Shown one piece after another: positions 43,941 to 53,043 of a DNA stretch of 64,000 nt. Numbering within the stretch: position 1 is the first letter of the stretch; each line of letters opens with the position of its first letter. The notes under the pieces are model-generated. The model was not told the DNA's origin, did not search any database, and saw nothing but the letters and a program-made list of their open reading frames with translations. Origin of the DNA: IDS-8 sp040902105. GTDB taxonomy: Bacteria; Pseudomonadota; Gammaproteobacteria; Steroidobacterales; Woeseiaceae. The stretch is taken from NCBI GenBank assembly GCA_040902105.1, contig JBBDXW010000025.1:105229-169228 (forward strand), read 5' to 3'. The position numbers and the translations under genes are program-made.

Positions 43941-44867
43941 CTATTTCTTTGTGCTAAGTGTCGTGATAGCGCTTACGCCAAGCTCGTCCCATGGCAGATC
44001 GATCTTCAGCTGGTCTTTCGCTTTTAAAAGCCAAAACCCGCCACCGGTGATGTGCTCACGGTATAAAGTTGTCTCTAACCCGGATTCGAACATAAAAATG
44101 TCTCGATAGTAAGAAAGCGGACGCTTGTTTACCGTGTAATATGGATTCGCGCGCCGGGTAAATTCACCGACAACGGATTCGGAAAATAGGTGCTGTATGT
44201 ACGGCAGATCTATGAACCGGGTCAGGTGGGGACCGGTCGCTGCATTAAATGGCGGACCAAAGACCGTAAAGAATCTTCCGCCGGGCCGCAGAACCCTGGC
44301 GATCTCGTGCAACACCGCCTGAGGATCTAGCACGTGTTCCAATACATTGAAGCTTATCGCGAAATCGATCGAGTCGCTCGAGAAAGGTAAACTCTCAGCA
44401 GTTCCCCTCACCACCTCGATGCCAGGCTCGAGCTTCTGTGCATTGGGGACCAACGACGTATCCGGGTCGATCCCAATATATTGTTTGGCACCACGCTCCT
44501 GCACATAGAGTGCGTTCTCAGCTCGCCCGCAACCTATCTCTAGGACAACGGGTCCTGACGCTCTATCTACTTCGCTGTAACCGGCGGCGGCAAACGCTTG
44601 ATCGATCCTCCGTCGAACCCGGCTCCTAAGCGAGGCCTGGTCGTACGCCATTCCGGGCCGCCTCTGCAACACCTTACCCAAAGCGTTCAGCGTAGACAAA
44701 TCCCTGCAGTTGAGCAACATGTCCACAACCAACTCTTGTTGATCATGAAAAGCGGCCTCCACGACTGCGCGTGAAACAAGCTCATTCACGTTTGTCCGGC
44801 GGGGATCCGCACGCTTTGGAACGGACGCCAATGGTACCTCCGATGTGCTGGATTCCAGTTGGAGCAA
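43941..44867 (-). CDS. SAM-dependent methyltransferase (class I)
   Basis: A 308-residue protein with a Rossmann methyltransferase domain in its second half: VVLEIGCGRAENALYVQERGA (motif I, in pieces), GIDPDTSL, ISFNVLEHVLDPQ and VLRPGGRFFTVFGPPF. The first 90 residues are helical without recognisable motifs. It may O- or N-methylate a capsule sugar. The start is a TTG at 44867, two bases from the stop of the large gene upstream, so coupling is likely, but no strong ribosome site is seen and a later start is possible. It is convergent with the sulfotransferase-like gene across about 104 bases. Confidence 0.8.
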   Translation of the reverse strand: MLQLESSTSEVPLASVPKRADPRRTNVNELVSRAVVEAAFHDQQELVVDMLLNCRDLSTLNALGKVLQRRPGMAYDQASLRSRVRRRIDQAFAAAGYSEVDRASGPVVLEIGCGRAENALYVQERGAKQYIGIDPDTSLVPNAQKLEPGIEVVRGTAESLPFSSDSIDFAISFNVLEHVLDPQAVLHEIARVLRPGGRFFTVFGPPFNAATGPHLTRFIDLPYIQHLFSESVVGEFTRRANPYYTVNKRPLSYYRDIFMFESGLETTLYREHITGGGFWLLKAKDQLKIDLPWDELGVSAITTLSTKK

Positions 44868-44868
44868 G

Positions 44869-47800
44869 TTAGTTCAGAAACAGCTTCTCTTGTAAGCCGC
44901 TCCCCACTTTGGCGGACTTGGAGAGGAACTCTTCATCATCGATTATCCAAGTGTGCCGCCTCTTGTCTGCATATCGCACATGAACGAAATTGAACGGGTC
45001 AGTGGAAAATATCTCGACACCCCTGCGTCGAACGCTGTCCAGAAACCGCGTATCGGTACCTCTCTGAACCGGTTCGAACACCAATCCCTCGAGCTTGCGC
45101 CGGTCCCAAACAAGCGTCCCACCATGCACTTGTCGACAGAATCTGTAGGACTGGCCAGGGAACCTCAGGACTGTTTGATCGGTTGCCTCCATATAGGCAA
45201 AGAACGCCCGCTTACCGACGAGACCAACTGTCGGCGCATAGTCAAAGGCTAGCAAAGCGTCAGACAGGTAATTTGGCCCGTAGTAGTCATCATCATCAAA
45301 CTTAGCAACGTAATCACCGCTCGCGACCTTCAGCGCTGCGTTCAGTCCGTGGGCAAGAAACTGCTCTTCGGGAATGCGCAGTAGCTTATACTTGAATCCT
45401 GAAAATCTAGCGGCAATCTCGTCCTCGCAGAACGCTGCCGAATTCTGCACGAATATCAATTCAATATGTTTGTGATTCTGTCGTGCGAGCTGCGAATGAA
45501 CGTGTGCGAGAAACTCCGGACGCTTAGATACACAGATAGCACTGACAAGCTTTGGCTTTCGAGCCACATAAGGTAGTCCTACTCGATCACATATTTCTTC
45601 CAGCCGGTGCGCGTAAGTGTGCCTGGAATGAACTAGGCGAACCCCTCGGCTAGCCAAGTCTTCGCGAAATATCAGATCATTCAACAAGCGATGCCCCGTC
45701 ACGAGGGCCTCCTTCTTCGACGTCGGTGTGAGGACGATATCTCCGAACGTTTGCTCGATCGCCGGTGACGGCGAGCTAATCACCGGTGCTCCACATGCCA
45801 TTATCTCGAAAACCCTACGGGCCAGCATCGTCTCCGACGTATCCACCGAATTCACATTGACGAAGGCCGCGTACCGCTTGTATACCTGTTCAATCAAGTC
45901 CTTGTACGGTAGCGCGCCTTTAACGGCTGGTTGCAACGACTGCGGAAAAATCAGGTCGGGATTATCCGTCGTTCCGGCATAGCGATCGAATATGTCAAGC
46001 AAGTTGGCTTCGGCAAGTGGATCCAAGAGTATTTCTATCCATTGTGCCCGCGCGGGGTACTTCTTGCCCCGCCAACTTCCGGTAAAGGCGATGCGCGGAA
46101 TTGCCTCGCCCGGCCGAATAGGGTTGTGCATTGTTGGCTGGGCTGCGAACGGAAGAACGAATGCATTATTTTTGCCGATTATCCTCCGGTAACTGTCTAC
46201 CGATCCAATGTCTGTCGTAAACACATAGTCGAACCATGCAGCAACCCCAATGAACGTTTCGAAGTTGGCCGGATCTTCTTTATTCCAGAAGAGCGTCGGA
46301 ATGCTTTTGGTCGAACAATGAGCGATGAGATCCTTGAGCTCCCGTCCATGCTTTTCCGGCTTGGTCAAAGCATAGTTCCACTCCCCGCAATTTCCTCGCC
46401 AGGCAGATTCAACGAATAATAGTTTGGGATCCGACTCGTTGGCCTCCTGCCGCCACTGTGTTTTAGATACTGGAATCAAGTCCACCTCTGGCTCCAGGCA
46501 GTCTTCCGTGAACGCATCGAGAATCGAGAGAACTTCCATAGACTTCGGAGCTGCAGCTGCCTTTGGTGGCTCAGCACTTGCTTTCGCCGTCCTCGTGAGG
46601 GCGTCAGCAGATCGAATTGTCCTCAGTGCGTGCACAATCGCTGTGATGTGATCTTTACCCCGAAATCGGCTCAGAGAGAATCGAACTACTTTGGATGTTA
46701 CTCCGGTCCAAACGACAGTAGATACTTGCTGAACGGCAGTCCCATTCAGGTCGAAGTACATAAACGCAGTGCCCGTCGCGGACCTCCTTCGGAAGTGTGG
46801 GTTGCGCTCCAGGAAATCCCGTAATTCATCATCATTGATTAGGACCTCGAGCAGAATCCCCTTTCTGCAAGGAGTCGCTTCCCCAACTAAACTAATCGAC
46901 AACTCATAGGGCTGATCGGGGATCGTTTTCTGTTCCAGTGTCACTGGTGTGGCACCAACTACCACCACTGACGCACTCGTCAATAAAGGTAGGCAGACTT
47001 CGTCCGAAAGTGTCCGCCGGGCCGCGATCGCCCGGCGCGCAGCTCGAACCATGAGGCCTGGTAGTAAGAACAATCTCAAAGGTCGGCGAAGCGAGGCAAC
47101 GAGCTCGGAGCCAACAGCGAGGCTTACGCTATTACGCAGTGCCGCCACTTCCCGACGGCTAGTCTCCAACTCACGCATGGCCTTCTTCATCCTATTCGAT
47201 AAGATGATTAGCACCGGTTCTCTGGCCTTCGCAGCAGATATTTCGGCTTCAAGCTGGCTTATGTTCCTGAACTTCCACAGCTCGTCCGCAGTTCGCTTGA
47301 GCTCGTCAATTTGCTCTGGCAAGTGGCTCGCTGCCTCGGCAAGGACATCGTATTTGCGCATCCCTCCGGATATGGACTCTAACTCATCATAGATCCGTGT
47401 TAGTTTGATCTCACGTGCGCGACTCTCTTCGGCAGACTCCTGCAACTGCTCAAGCCCCTCGATCTCTTTCTGCCGTTGATCAATCATCGCATGCAGGCGC
47501 CGCTGAGAATTCAAGGTTCCGGACTCTGTCTTCCGGAGTAATTCTGTTGGGTTCGGCAGTGCTGATGGTTGATCGCCTGAAAGTTTCGTAATTATTATCC
47601 GGATGTAGCCATCAACTACCTCGCAGGTGTCGACGCGAACGCTCAAGTCCGATAGCCGGATAACCCAACTCAGAAACATGGTCGATTTGTGGTCGTCGTG
47701 TGGAGCGTATCCGAACGGTGTCGTCGCAACGATTCTGCCGTTTGTGCGCAGCGGCAGAAGCGCCCGTTGCAAAAATGCCTGTGGATCTACTTGATGCTCC

Positions 47801-48159
47801 AGGATCTCGCCGAGGATCACAGTATCGAAATTGTTGGTGTCCTCCATCGAGAAAAGGTCGATCTGGACAAACTTCACCTTGGCCTGTATTTCCTTCGCCT
47901 CCTTAGCAAGATCTGTGCTCGCGAACTTAACTGCAGCAGAACTCGTATCAATGCCGACGACGTTGTATCCCTGACGACCAAGCAAGATCGCAGTTATGCC
48001 TTGACTACATCCGACGTCTAATACATCTGGGCCAATGGCGCTCTTGCACATCCAGTGAATTCGATCTCGCGCGCGTCTCGTACTCCTCTCGGACCAGAGT
48101 TCACCGTAGTAAATCTCGGATATGCGGTCTTCGCTGCCAGAATGCTGTGCTACTACCAT
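44869..48159 (-). CDS. Giant methyltransferase / coiled-coil / CgeB-like GT / GT2 fusion protein
   Basis: About 1,096 residues with four parts. Residues 40-160: SAM methyltransferase (VLDVGCSQGITAILLG, GEILEHQVDPQAF). Residues about 215-360: coiled coil (IDQRQKEIEGLEQLQESAEE, split). Residues about 590-880: GT-B domain of the CgeB type (LFWNKEDPANFETF, PRIAFTGSWRGKKYP, ARRVFEIMACGAPVISS). Residues 890-1090: GT-A family 2 domain (LVSAICVSKRP, AKFDDDDYYG with the DXD metal site). It could build and methylate an oligosaccharide in one polypeptide. The ATG at 48159 has GAGGGTG upstream; a GTG at 48174 follows the previous stop directly. AT-richer than neighbours. Confidence 0.8.
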   Translation of the reverse strand: MVVAQHSGSEDRISEIYYGELWSERSTRRARDRIHWMCKSAIGPDVLDVGCSQGITAILLGRQGYNVVGIDTSSAAVKFASTDLAKEAKEIQAKVKFVQIDLFSMEDTNNFDTVILGEILEHQVDPQAFLQRALLPLRTNGRIVATTPFGYAPHDDHKSTMFLSWVIRLSDLSVRVDTCEVVDGYIRIIITKLSGDQPSALPNPTELLRKTESGTLNSQRRLHAMIDQRQKEIEGLEQLQESAEESRAREIKLTRIYDELESISGGMRKYDVLAEAASHLPEQIDELKRTADELWKFRNISQLEAEISAAKAREPVLIILSNRMKKAMRELETSRREVAALRNSVSLAVGSELVASLRRPLRLFLLPGLMVRAARRAIAARRTLSDEVCLPLLTSASVVVVGATPVTLEQKTIPDQPYELSISLVGEATPCRKGILLEVLINDDELRDFLERNPHFRRRSATGTAFMYFDLNGTAVQQVSTVVWTGVTSKVVRFSLSRFRGKDHITAIVHALRTIRSADALTRTAKASAEPPKAAAAPKSMEVLSILDAFTEDCLEPEVDLIPVSKTQWRQEANESDPKLLFVESAWRGNCGEWNYALTKPEKHGRELKDLIAHCSTKSIPTLFWNKEDPANFETFIGVAAWFDYVFTTDIGSVDSYRRIIGKNNAFVLPFAAQPTMHNPIRPGEAIPRIAFTGSWRGKKYPARAQWIEILLDPLAEANLLDIFDRYAGTTDNPDLIFPQSLQPAVKGALPYKDLIEQVYKRYAAFVNVNSVDTSETMLARRVFEIMACGAPVISSPSPAIEQTFGDIVLTPTSKKEALVTGHRLLNDLIFREDLASRGVRLVHSRHTYAHRLEEICDRVGLPYVARKPKLVSAICVSKRPEFLAHVHSQLARQNHKHIELIFVQNSAAFCEDEIAARFSGFKYKLLRIPEEQFLAHGLNAALKVASGDYVAKFDDDDYYGPNYLSDALLAFDYAPTVGLVGKRAFFAYMEATDQTVLRFPGQSYRFCRQVHGGTLVWDRRKLEGLVFEPVQRGTDTRFLDSVRRRGVEIFSTDPFNFVHVRYADKRRHTWIIDDEEFLSKSAKVGSGLQEKLFLN

Positions 48160-48174
48160 TTCTTGCACCCTCAC

Positions 48175-48816
48175 TCAGAATTCTTCTACTAGCAAAGCCC
48201 ACGGCCAAGTCGATCGTCCCTTGTTTCGATGTACCAGCAAGATCTCAGCGTTTGGAAAGGTGGTCCGGATCCTATCCTCATCGAAGTGTTGTAAGTGGTA
48301 CATCGGTAGAGGTAATGGCTCATTGAATGGAACAGTCATCACGAGCTTCTTCTTTGCGATTCTCCGCAACGCTGAGAGTCCAGCCTCGAGGGTTGCCGAT
48401 TCCAGATGCTCAAGAACCTCCATGCAGAAAACCATGTCAAAGCAATTATCTGGAAATGAAGTATTTCCGATGTCCATGATCCGATAGTCCAAATCCGGAG
48501 CGAGCTCAATAAACTTCGAGTACCGTCGCTTGTCTATACCCGTCACACGATCGAAACGGCCGGAAAGAGCAAGATAATTTAGAAAGGCCCCCGGACCGAC
48601 ACCGACGTCCAGGACAGACTTGCAGTCGGAGGGAATGAGGCGCGTGGCGAATTCAAGCCGTCGCCAATCAGCGTTCTTGTACAAACCGCTGCCCGAACGA
48701 ACGCCCAACTGCTTGAAATAAGCGTCTTCGAATCGTTCACGAATAGTCTTTAGCAGAGGCGTCTCAAGCCTAGGCAAATCAATTTCGCTTATTCCACTCA
48801 AATTCAGTTCATTCAC
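48175..48816 (-). CDS. SAM-dependent methyltransferase, small
   Basis: A 213-residue class I methyltransferase: VLDVGVGPGAFLNYLALSG (motif I), GIDKRR, FDMVFCMEVLEHLES (motif with catalytic region) and KKKLVMTVPFNEP. It lies directly before the large fusion gene, with adjoining stop and start codons, so both probably belong to one operon with the third methyltransferase. Substrate unknown; O-methylation of a sugar is likely by context. AAGG lies about 12 bases before the ATG. Confidence 0.82.
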   Translation of the reverse strand: MNELNLSGISEIDLPRLETPLLKTIRERFEDAYFKQLGVRSGSGLYKNADWRRLEFATRLIPSDCKSVLDVGVGPGAFLNYLALSGRFDRVTGIDKRRYSKFIELAPDLDYRIMDIGNTSFPDNCFDMVFCMEVLEHLESATLEAGLSALRRIAKKKLVMTVPFNEPLPLPMYHLQHFDEDRIRTTFPNAEILLVHRNKGRSTWPWALLVEEF

Positions 48817-49224
48817 TATCTACTACCTTCTACGAGACACATGCATTCTGCATGCCTGCCGCTGCGACCGCCCTCAATGCCAGGCAAGCCCCGATCTCTC
48901 GCTCCCCAAGTCAATCTCGAAGCGCAGCACTTCACAGGAGAATTTCGATAGACGAGAATGAGTATTTCGCCCACGGTTCAGTACCTCGCGCGGGAGTATA
49001 AGAGATTCGTGGCCATCGCGCAGCCTGAGGTGACGTGATCAGACATCGAGCGAGGCGAGGTGCGAAGAGTCAGTCTGGGACGATACATCCCGCCGACGCA
49101 ACTCGGGTGAAATCCACGAGAGCAGATCAGATTTAGTATCGGTGAGGCAAGCGACGGCGATCCGTTCACGCTGCTGTTGAACCTTTAATGTTTCGACAAT
49201 ATTCTCGCTCACGCCCTGGTGAAG
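48817..49224. other. Intergenic region without a supported gene
   Basis: 408 bases between a small unknown gene and the methyltransferase operon. I see only a perfect short dyad CATGCATTCTGCATG near 48841, and short open frames on both strands with no recognisable motif. It may hold the promoter of the minus-strand operon that starts at 48816, but no clear hexamers were found. Confidence 0.4.
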
Positions 49225-49824
49225 TCAGCGTCTAAACAGTACCCGTTTGGTTGCTCCCTTCCAGCCGTCTGTTCCCTTCAACACCAGTCGTCGGAGTTCT
49301 TCGGCCCGGGCCGGCACGTCCAATCCAGCGCGGGCCGGCAGCGCCGGAGCATCGCGATACAGCCGCACCAGAAACCTAGCCTTGCGAGACGTGTAAGTCT
49401 CCCCAGGCCCCTGCAACTCTGGGACGTACTCGACGAGCCAACCCAGACGTGAGAAGAACGCAAAGTCTGCAACGTCCGTCACCAGCACCGGTACAAATCC
49501 AGGCAGGCTACTTTGCAGTTGGGAAAAGCCTCGACAAGCAGCGCGCAGGGTGTTGCGGTCCGTTCCCACTGCCCAAATCAGCAGCGGTTTCGCTCGGGCG
49601 CTATCGGGAACCTGCTTGAGGCCCGCTGGCCAAATTTCGATCTTCTTGAGACGCATCGACTCGAGGCATCGCAGCAGCCAGCTGCCCAGCCATCGCACTC
49701 GCCAGTAAAAGCCGGGCGGCATCGGCGGCCACTGCAATTCATAGGGCGCCAAGTCATCGATGCTACCGCGAGCCAAGTCGTCTAAATGGTCCCGCAACAG
49801 CCGAATATCACTCTGTGCAGTCAT
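49225..49824 (-). CDS. Unknown small protein, copy 1 of a duplicated family
   Basis: 199 residues, family not recognised. It is clearly homologous to the protein at 53036-53584 and to the decayed copy at 51.4-51.6 kb. Shared landmarks are PPGFYWRVRW near residue 35, LLRCLESMRL, LLIWAVGTDRNTLRAACRG, GFVPVLVTDVADFAFFSRLGWLVEYVP, and LYRDAPALPARAGL. The central part looks like an alternating alpha/beta half-Rossmann unit. Related genes sit next to GT28-like enzymes in this window, so it may be a partner subunit or an accessory acceptor-binding protein. AAGGA lies seven bases before the ATG. It is separated from the other copies by a methyltransferase gene on the other strand. Confidence 0.75.
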   Translation of the reverse strand: MTAQSDIRLLRDHLDDLARGSIDDLAPYELQWPPMPPGFYWRVRWLGSWLLRCLESMRLKKIEIWPAGLKQVPDSARAKPLLIWAVGTDRNTLRAACRGFSQLQSSLPGFVPVLVTDVADFAFFSRLGWLVEYVPELQGPGETYTSRKARFLVRLYRDAPALPARAGLDVPARAEELRRLVLKGTDGWKGATKRVLFRR

Positions 49825-50359
49825 TCAATGATCCTTGCCAAGAACGCGTGCAATTAGTTACCGGATGCGCATGGTCGCGAGGAACGGGCATCGATCGTAG
49901 CATCATGCAGGATGAAAGCCAGATTGTTCCGCGATTGCCTTACGAGTGGCGAGGACATAGATCGATGCCTATGATGCGGTACAGGACCAAAGTATCCGAG
50001 ACGCCGACGATCGAGCCGCTACGGTAGACATCCGCGAGCGCGGCCGTTTCGGCCCGCGGTGGATCTCCGAGCTGAGTGCGCCAGCCTGCCGCTGCCGGTG
50101 CACTACCGCTGGGCCCGAACAGGCGGTGCCTGACCAAGCGAGCGCGCCCGGAACCAGAGCGGCGGCATGCTTGAATGTCTTCTGGTATTCGTCATACCGT
50201 TTACTAGGCACCGGCAAAAGTTGACGCCGAACCTACCGTCAATTCGATTGCTTTGCCAGTGCGATGACGAGTGCCCAAAATTCGCCGCACGTAGGCAACT
50301 ATTCGTATACTGTCGGCATCTCGACCCAGCAATTGGTTGCAAGGCGGACGAATCTCACA
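49825..50359. other. Intergenic region, 535 bases, no supported gene
   Basis: Short open frames exist on both strands but none has a family motif or a good ribosome site. The stretch separates divergent genes (unknown copy 1 on minus, methyltransferase on plus), so promoters for both are expected here; I could not pinpoint them. It could also be debris from the module rearrangement seen to the right. Confidence 0.4.
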
Positions 50360-51064
50360 ATGGACAATTTTGAGAAGGTCAGATCAACTTTCGACGATCT
50401 CAAATACATGCGCCATCCGCAGGCGACATTTATACGTGATTTTGTTGCGAAGCACGACGCGCGTGACATCCTCGAAATCGGCTTCTATCACGGCAAGAGC
50501 AGCGCCTACTTTGCAGCCATTCTCGAAGATCTAGGGCGAGGACATCTCCTGACGATCGATCTCTGGAACGCCAAGCGCCGGGAGCCGAATATAGGCCAGG
50601 TGTTGTCGGCGCTCGACCTCGCGCATCGCGTCACCCCGGTCTTCGCCGAACGTTCCTACACGTGGGAACTTGCCAAGATCATCCGAGCCACGCCGCGGCC
50701 ACAGTTCGATATGTGCTATTTCGATGGCGGACACACGTGGGACGCAACGGGCTTCGGGTTCGCGCTCGTGGACATGCTCCTTCGCCCGGGCGGTTGGATC
50801 CTCTTCGATGACCTAGAATGGACCGTCGAGTCCGCGATGGAGGATCGAGCGGACATGCCGCGGCAGTGGCGCGCCTGTAGCCCCGACGAGCGCGCGACGC
50901 CGGCGGTGAAACTCGTCTTCGACCTGCTCGTACCGCATCTCGGCTACATAGACAGACACACTGTCAACGATGGCCGGTGGGGCATCGCCCGCAAGCCGCT
51001 CGATCGGCTGCGGCGCCCACCCAGCGTTATTGAGCGGATACGAGACGCGTTCGTGCGCCGTTGA
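50360..51064 (+). CDS. SAM-dependent methyltransferase (Methyltransf_24-like)
   Basis: A 234-residue class I methyltransferase: DILEIGFYHGKSSAYFAAI forms motif I, LLTIDLWNAK motif II, and FDMCYFDGGHTWDATGFGFA with GGWILFDDLEW the later strands, with the acidic residues expected of the metal-assisted subgroup. It may methylate a capsule sugar or amino group. The ATG at 50360 (MDNFEKVRSTFDDL) has AAGGCGGA upstream; 32 more open codons before it have no family similarity. It is the only plus-strand gene inside the minus-strand module array and may have been inserted into it. Confidence 0.78.
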   Translation: MDNFEKVRSTFDDLKYMRHPQATFIRDFVAKHDARDILEIGFYHGKSSAYFAAILEDLGRGHLLTIDLWNAKRREPNIGQVLSALDLAHRVTPVFAERSYTWELAKIIRATPRPQFDMCYFDGGHTWDATGFGFALVDMLLRPGGWILFDDLEWTVESAMEDRADMPRQWRACSPDERATPAVKLVFDLLVPHLGYIDRHTVNDGRWGIARKPLDRLRRPPSVIERIRDAFVRR

Positions 51065-51079
51065 GCCTCACAGTTCTTT

Positions 51080-51588
51080 TCACGGGCAGCCTCCTGCATC
51101 AGCCAGAGCAAAGATCTCGTCAGCTGCGTGATCCGCGCCGCTAAGGTCGAACGACGTCCGTCTCGCCTGCCCGCCGTTCCGCAAGGCCAGGAGACGGTGG
51201 CCGTCGCGACTCCGCTGCCCGCCAGTCTCGCAAGGAGAACGATCGCGGGCACGGCTTGACGACCATCTCCGCGCGACGTGACTGATCGTCCGTCACCATC
51301 TCATTCGGGACGAAAAGCGTAGGAACGCCCGACTGGAGCACCTCGCAACAGGTGTTGTAACCGGCGGCGCCGACGAATATGTCGAAAGCGCGAGGGATCC
51401 GGCCGCAGGAGGTGCATACGCTCGAGACAGCGCAAGGGCACGGCGACACGCCAACGTACCCGCCAATAAAGTCCTGGCGGCAAGGGCGCCCATTGCAGAC
51501 TGTACCGTTCAATCGAATCCTCGTCGGTCATCTCGGCGAACTCCGCAAGATGCCGCTGCAGGGCTGCGATTTCCTCCATCAGGCTCAT
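51080..51588 (-). pseudogene. Decayed fusion of unknown-family protein and GT28-like enzyme
   Basis: Read on the minus strand, bases 51588 to about 51400 encode the start of the unknown small-protein family (IERYSLQWAPLPPGLYWRVRW, RCLERMHL). Then, in another frame, comes the C-terminal part of the GT28-like enzyme (RAFDIFVGAAGYNTCCEVLQ, TLFVPNEMVTDDQSRRAEM), and after a further frame change its tail (TSFDLSGADHAADEIFALAD) to a TGA at 51080. About 550 codons of the paired genes seen intact at 51967-53584 are missing between the two halves. The simplest reading is one internal deletion in a small-protein/GT28 gene pair followed by frameshifts. Confidence 0.8.
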
Positions 51589-51974
51589 ATCTTTCCCTTT
51601 ACGATGACCTCGTCAGCCATCGCCAGCAGGATGCCGCGGCGATCGCTGCCCTGGAAGGACCAGAGGTCTTCACCGCAAATTCTGGCAAGCTGCGCCAGGT
51701 GGATCCAGCCTGCAGGTTGAAACAGCAGTAGCGCGCCGTGTTGGGGCGCTTCATCTCCTTTACGTTGGAGGCCCGCCATGTAGAACTGTTTCAGCATGCG
51801 TGAGCGGCTATCACGCAACGTTTCGCGCACAAGGCGCGCCTCGCCGAGAAAAGCAGCGATCAATGATATCTGAAAGTCGTAATAGGTCCGTAATTGCTGG
51901 GCTCTGCCCGCTCCTGGCGCCCCTGTGATGGCCGCTAAACCCCGGTTATGCGGCTCACGTTTGTCGCTAGGCAT
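51585..51974 (-). CDS. Alginate-lyase-like C-terminal fragment
   Basis: 129 residues. The stretch YYDFQISLIAAFLGEARLV, then HGALLLFQPAGWIHLAQLAR and GEDLWSFQGSD follow the pattern of the C-terminal part of alginate lyase family (PF05426-like) proteins, where a YDVQ-type helix is followed by a substrate-facing Arg/His helix and a DLW motif. A complete lyase has about 350 residues, so two thirds are missing and the usual N-terminal Asn-His pair is absent. It overlaps the GT28-like gene upstream by eight bases and the pseudogene start by four. I read it as a remnant or a small accessory protein; activity is doubtful. Confidence 0.5.
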   Translation of the reverse strand: MPSDKREPHNRGLAAITGAPGAGRAQQLRTYYDFQISLIAAFLGEARLVRETLRDSRSRMLKQFYMAGLQRKGDEAPQHGALLLFQPAGWIHLAQLARICGEDLWSFQGSDRRGILLAMADEVIVKGKI

Positions 51975-53043
51975 CGAGCAAAGCGAGAATTTCGGCGGCC
52001 GCGCGTTCGGCGCCGCTTAAATCAAAGGCCAGAGATCGCGTTCGCTCGCCACCGGACAGCGCCAGCAGCTTCCTGACGGCCAGCGCCCGCTGCTCCGCAG
52101 TCTCACAAGGGGAAACTACCGCCGGCGCGACTTGCGCGATCATCTCCGCACGACGGGTCTGATCGTCCGACACCATTGTGTTCGGCACGAACAGCGTTGG
52201 CACTCCCGACTGGAGCACTTCGCAACATGTGTTATAACCCGCGGCCCCAACAAAGACATCGAAAGCGCGCATGAACCGTACTTGCGGATACACAGCTATC
52301 GACAGCACATCGTCGGACAACTGCGCATCTCTCGCAGAGATCGGCGCGCGAGCCCATACCACCGTGTAGCCACTCGCCTTCACTTCATCGATCAGCCCCT
52401 CGCCGATGGCGCTGACGTTTTTGAGGTTACCGGGCCCAAGTGAAAAAAGTGCGTAGCGACCTTCGTGGCTCAATCCAAGCGAATCCCGGGCTGCATTGCG
52501 GTCGAGCAGCTCGTCGTCATTGAGCAGCGTGACGGGTGGAATGGTCACTTTACGTCCGGGCATCGCTTCCCGTTCCAGCGTAAAGTGGCTGCCGATTTCG
52601 CCGAGTTGGATTACCAGGTCGAAATTGCTCTCTCTGACCGGCACCTTGCGCATGCCTTGCTTGTAGAGAACCAAGTTTGACCATACCAGCCGCGGCACGC
52701 CATGGACCGCGGCAGCGTGTAACAGCCCGCGATAAGGCCAGGTACCGTCGAACACGACGATGTCCGGGCGCACCCGCTCGAATAAAAGCCCGAGGCGCAA
52801 CGCGAGCTGCTGGTCCCACGCCCAGGCAGATGCGCGCGACCAGAACCTGGAAACGAAATAATCCGCCTCGAAACCCATCGCGTGGATCATCTCGATCGCG
52901 GACGCCAAGGAGAAGAACACGGGCCGCGCCCGACCCCGCAGGCGGTTCGCATATGCGAGGCACGTGCTCATGTGTCCCATGCCGGCCCCGTTGATGTTGA
53001 ACAGTACGACGCACGGCAGCGGTGGCGCTTCGAAATCAGACAA
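51967..53043 (-). CDS. GT28-like glycosyltransferase, copy A
   Basis: About 358 residues with a GT-B fold of the MurG/UGT kind. The glycine-rich acceptor loop is FNINGAGMGHMSTCLAYANR; the donor half has YALFSLGPGNLKNVSAIGEG and VGAAGYNTCCEVLQSGVPTL, the position of the conserved Gly/Asn/Glu donor site. It is closely similar along its length to copy B at 53581-54654. The start is taken as the TTG at 53043, preceded by AGAGGA, overlapping the small-protein stop; a GTG at 53067 is the alternative. It probably adds a sugar to the capsule repeat or to a lipid carrier. Donor unknown. Confidence 0.82.
   Translation of the reverse strand: MSDFEAPPLPCVVLFNINGAGMGHMSTCLAYANRLRGRARPVFFSLASAIEMIHAMGFEADYFVSRFWSRASAWAWDQQLALRLGLLFERVRPDIVVFDGTWPYRGLLHAAAVHGVPRLVWSNLVLYKQGMRKVPVRESNFDLVIQLGEIGSHFTLEREAMPGRKVTIPPVTLLNDDELLDRNAARDSLGLSHEGRYALFSLGPGNLKNVSAIGEGLIDEVKASGYTVVWARAPISARDAQLSDDVLSIAVYPQVRFMRAFDVFVGAAGYNTCCEVLQSGVPTLFVPNTMVSDDQTRRAEMIAQVAPAVVSPCETAEQRALAVRKLLALSGGERTRSLAFDLSGAERAAAEILALLDA

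Noticed and set aside
48959..49042. A 27-codon plus-strand open frame starting MSISPTVQYLAREYKRF
   Set aside because: Too short and without ribosome site or known motif to call a gene, though its residues look protein-like.
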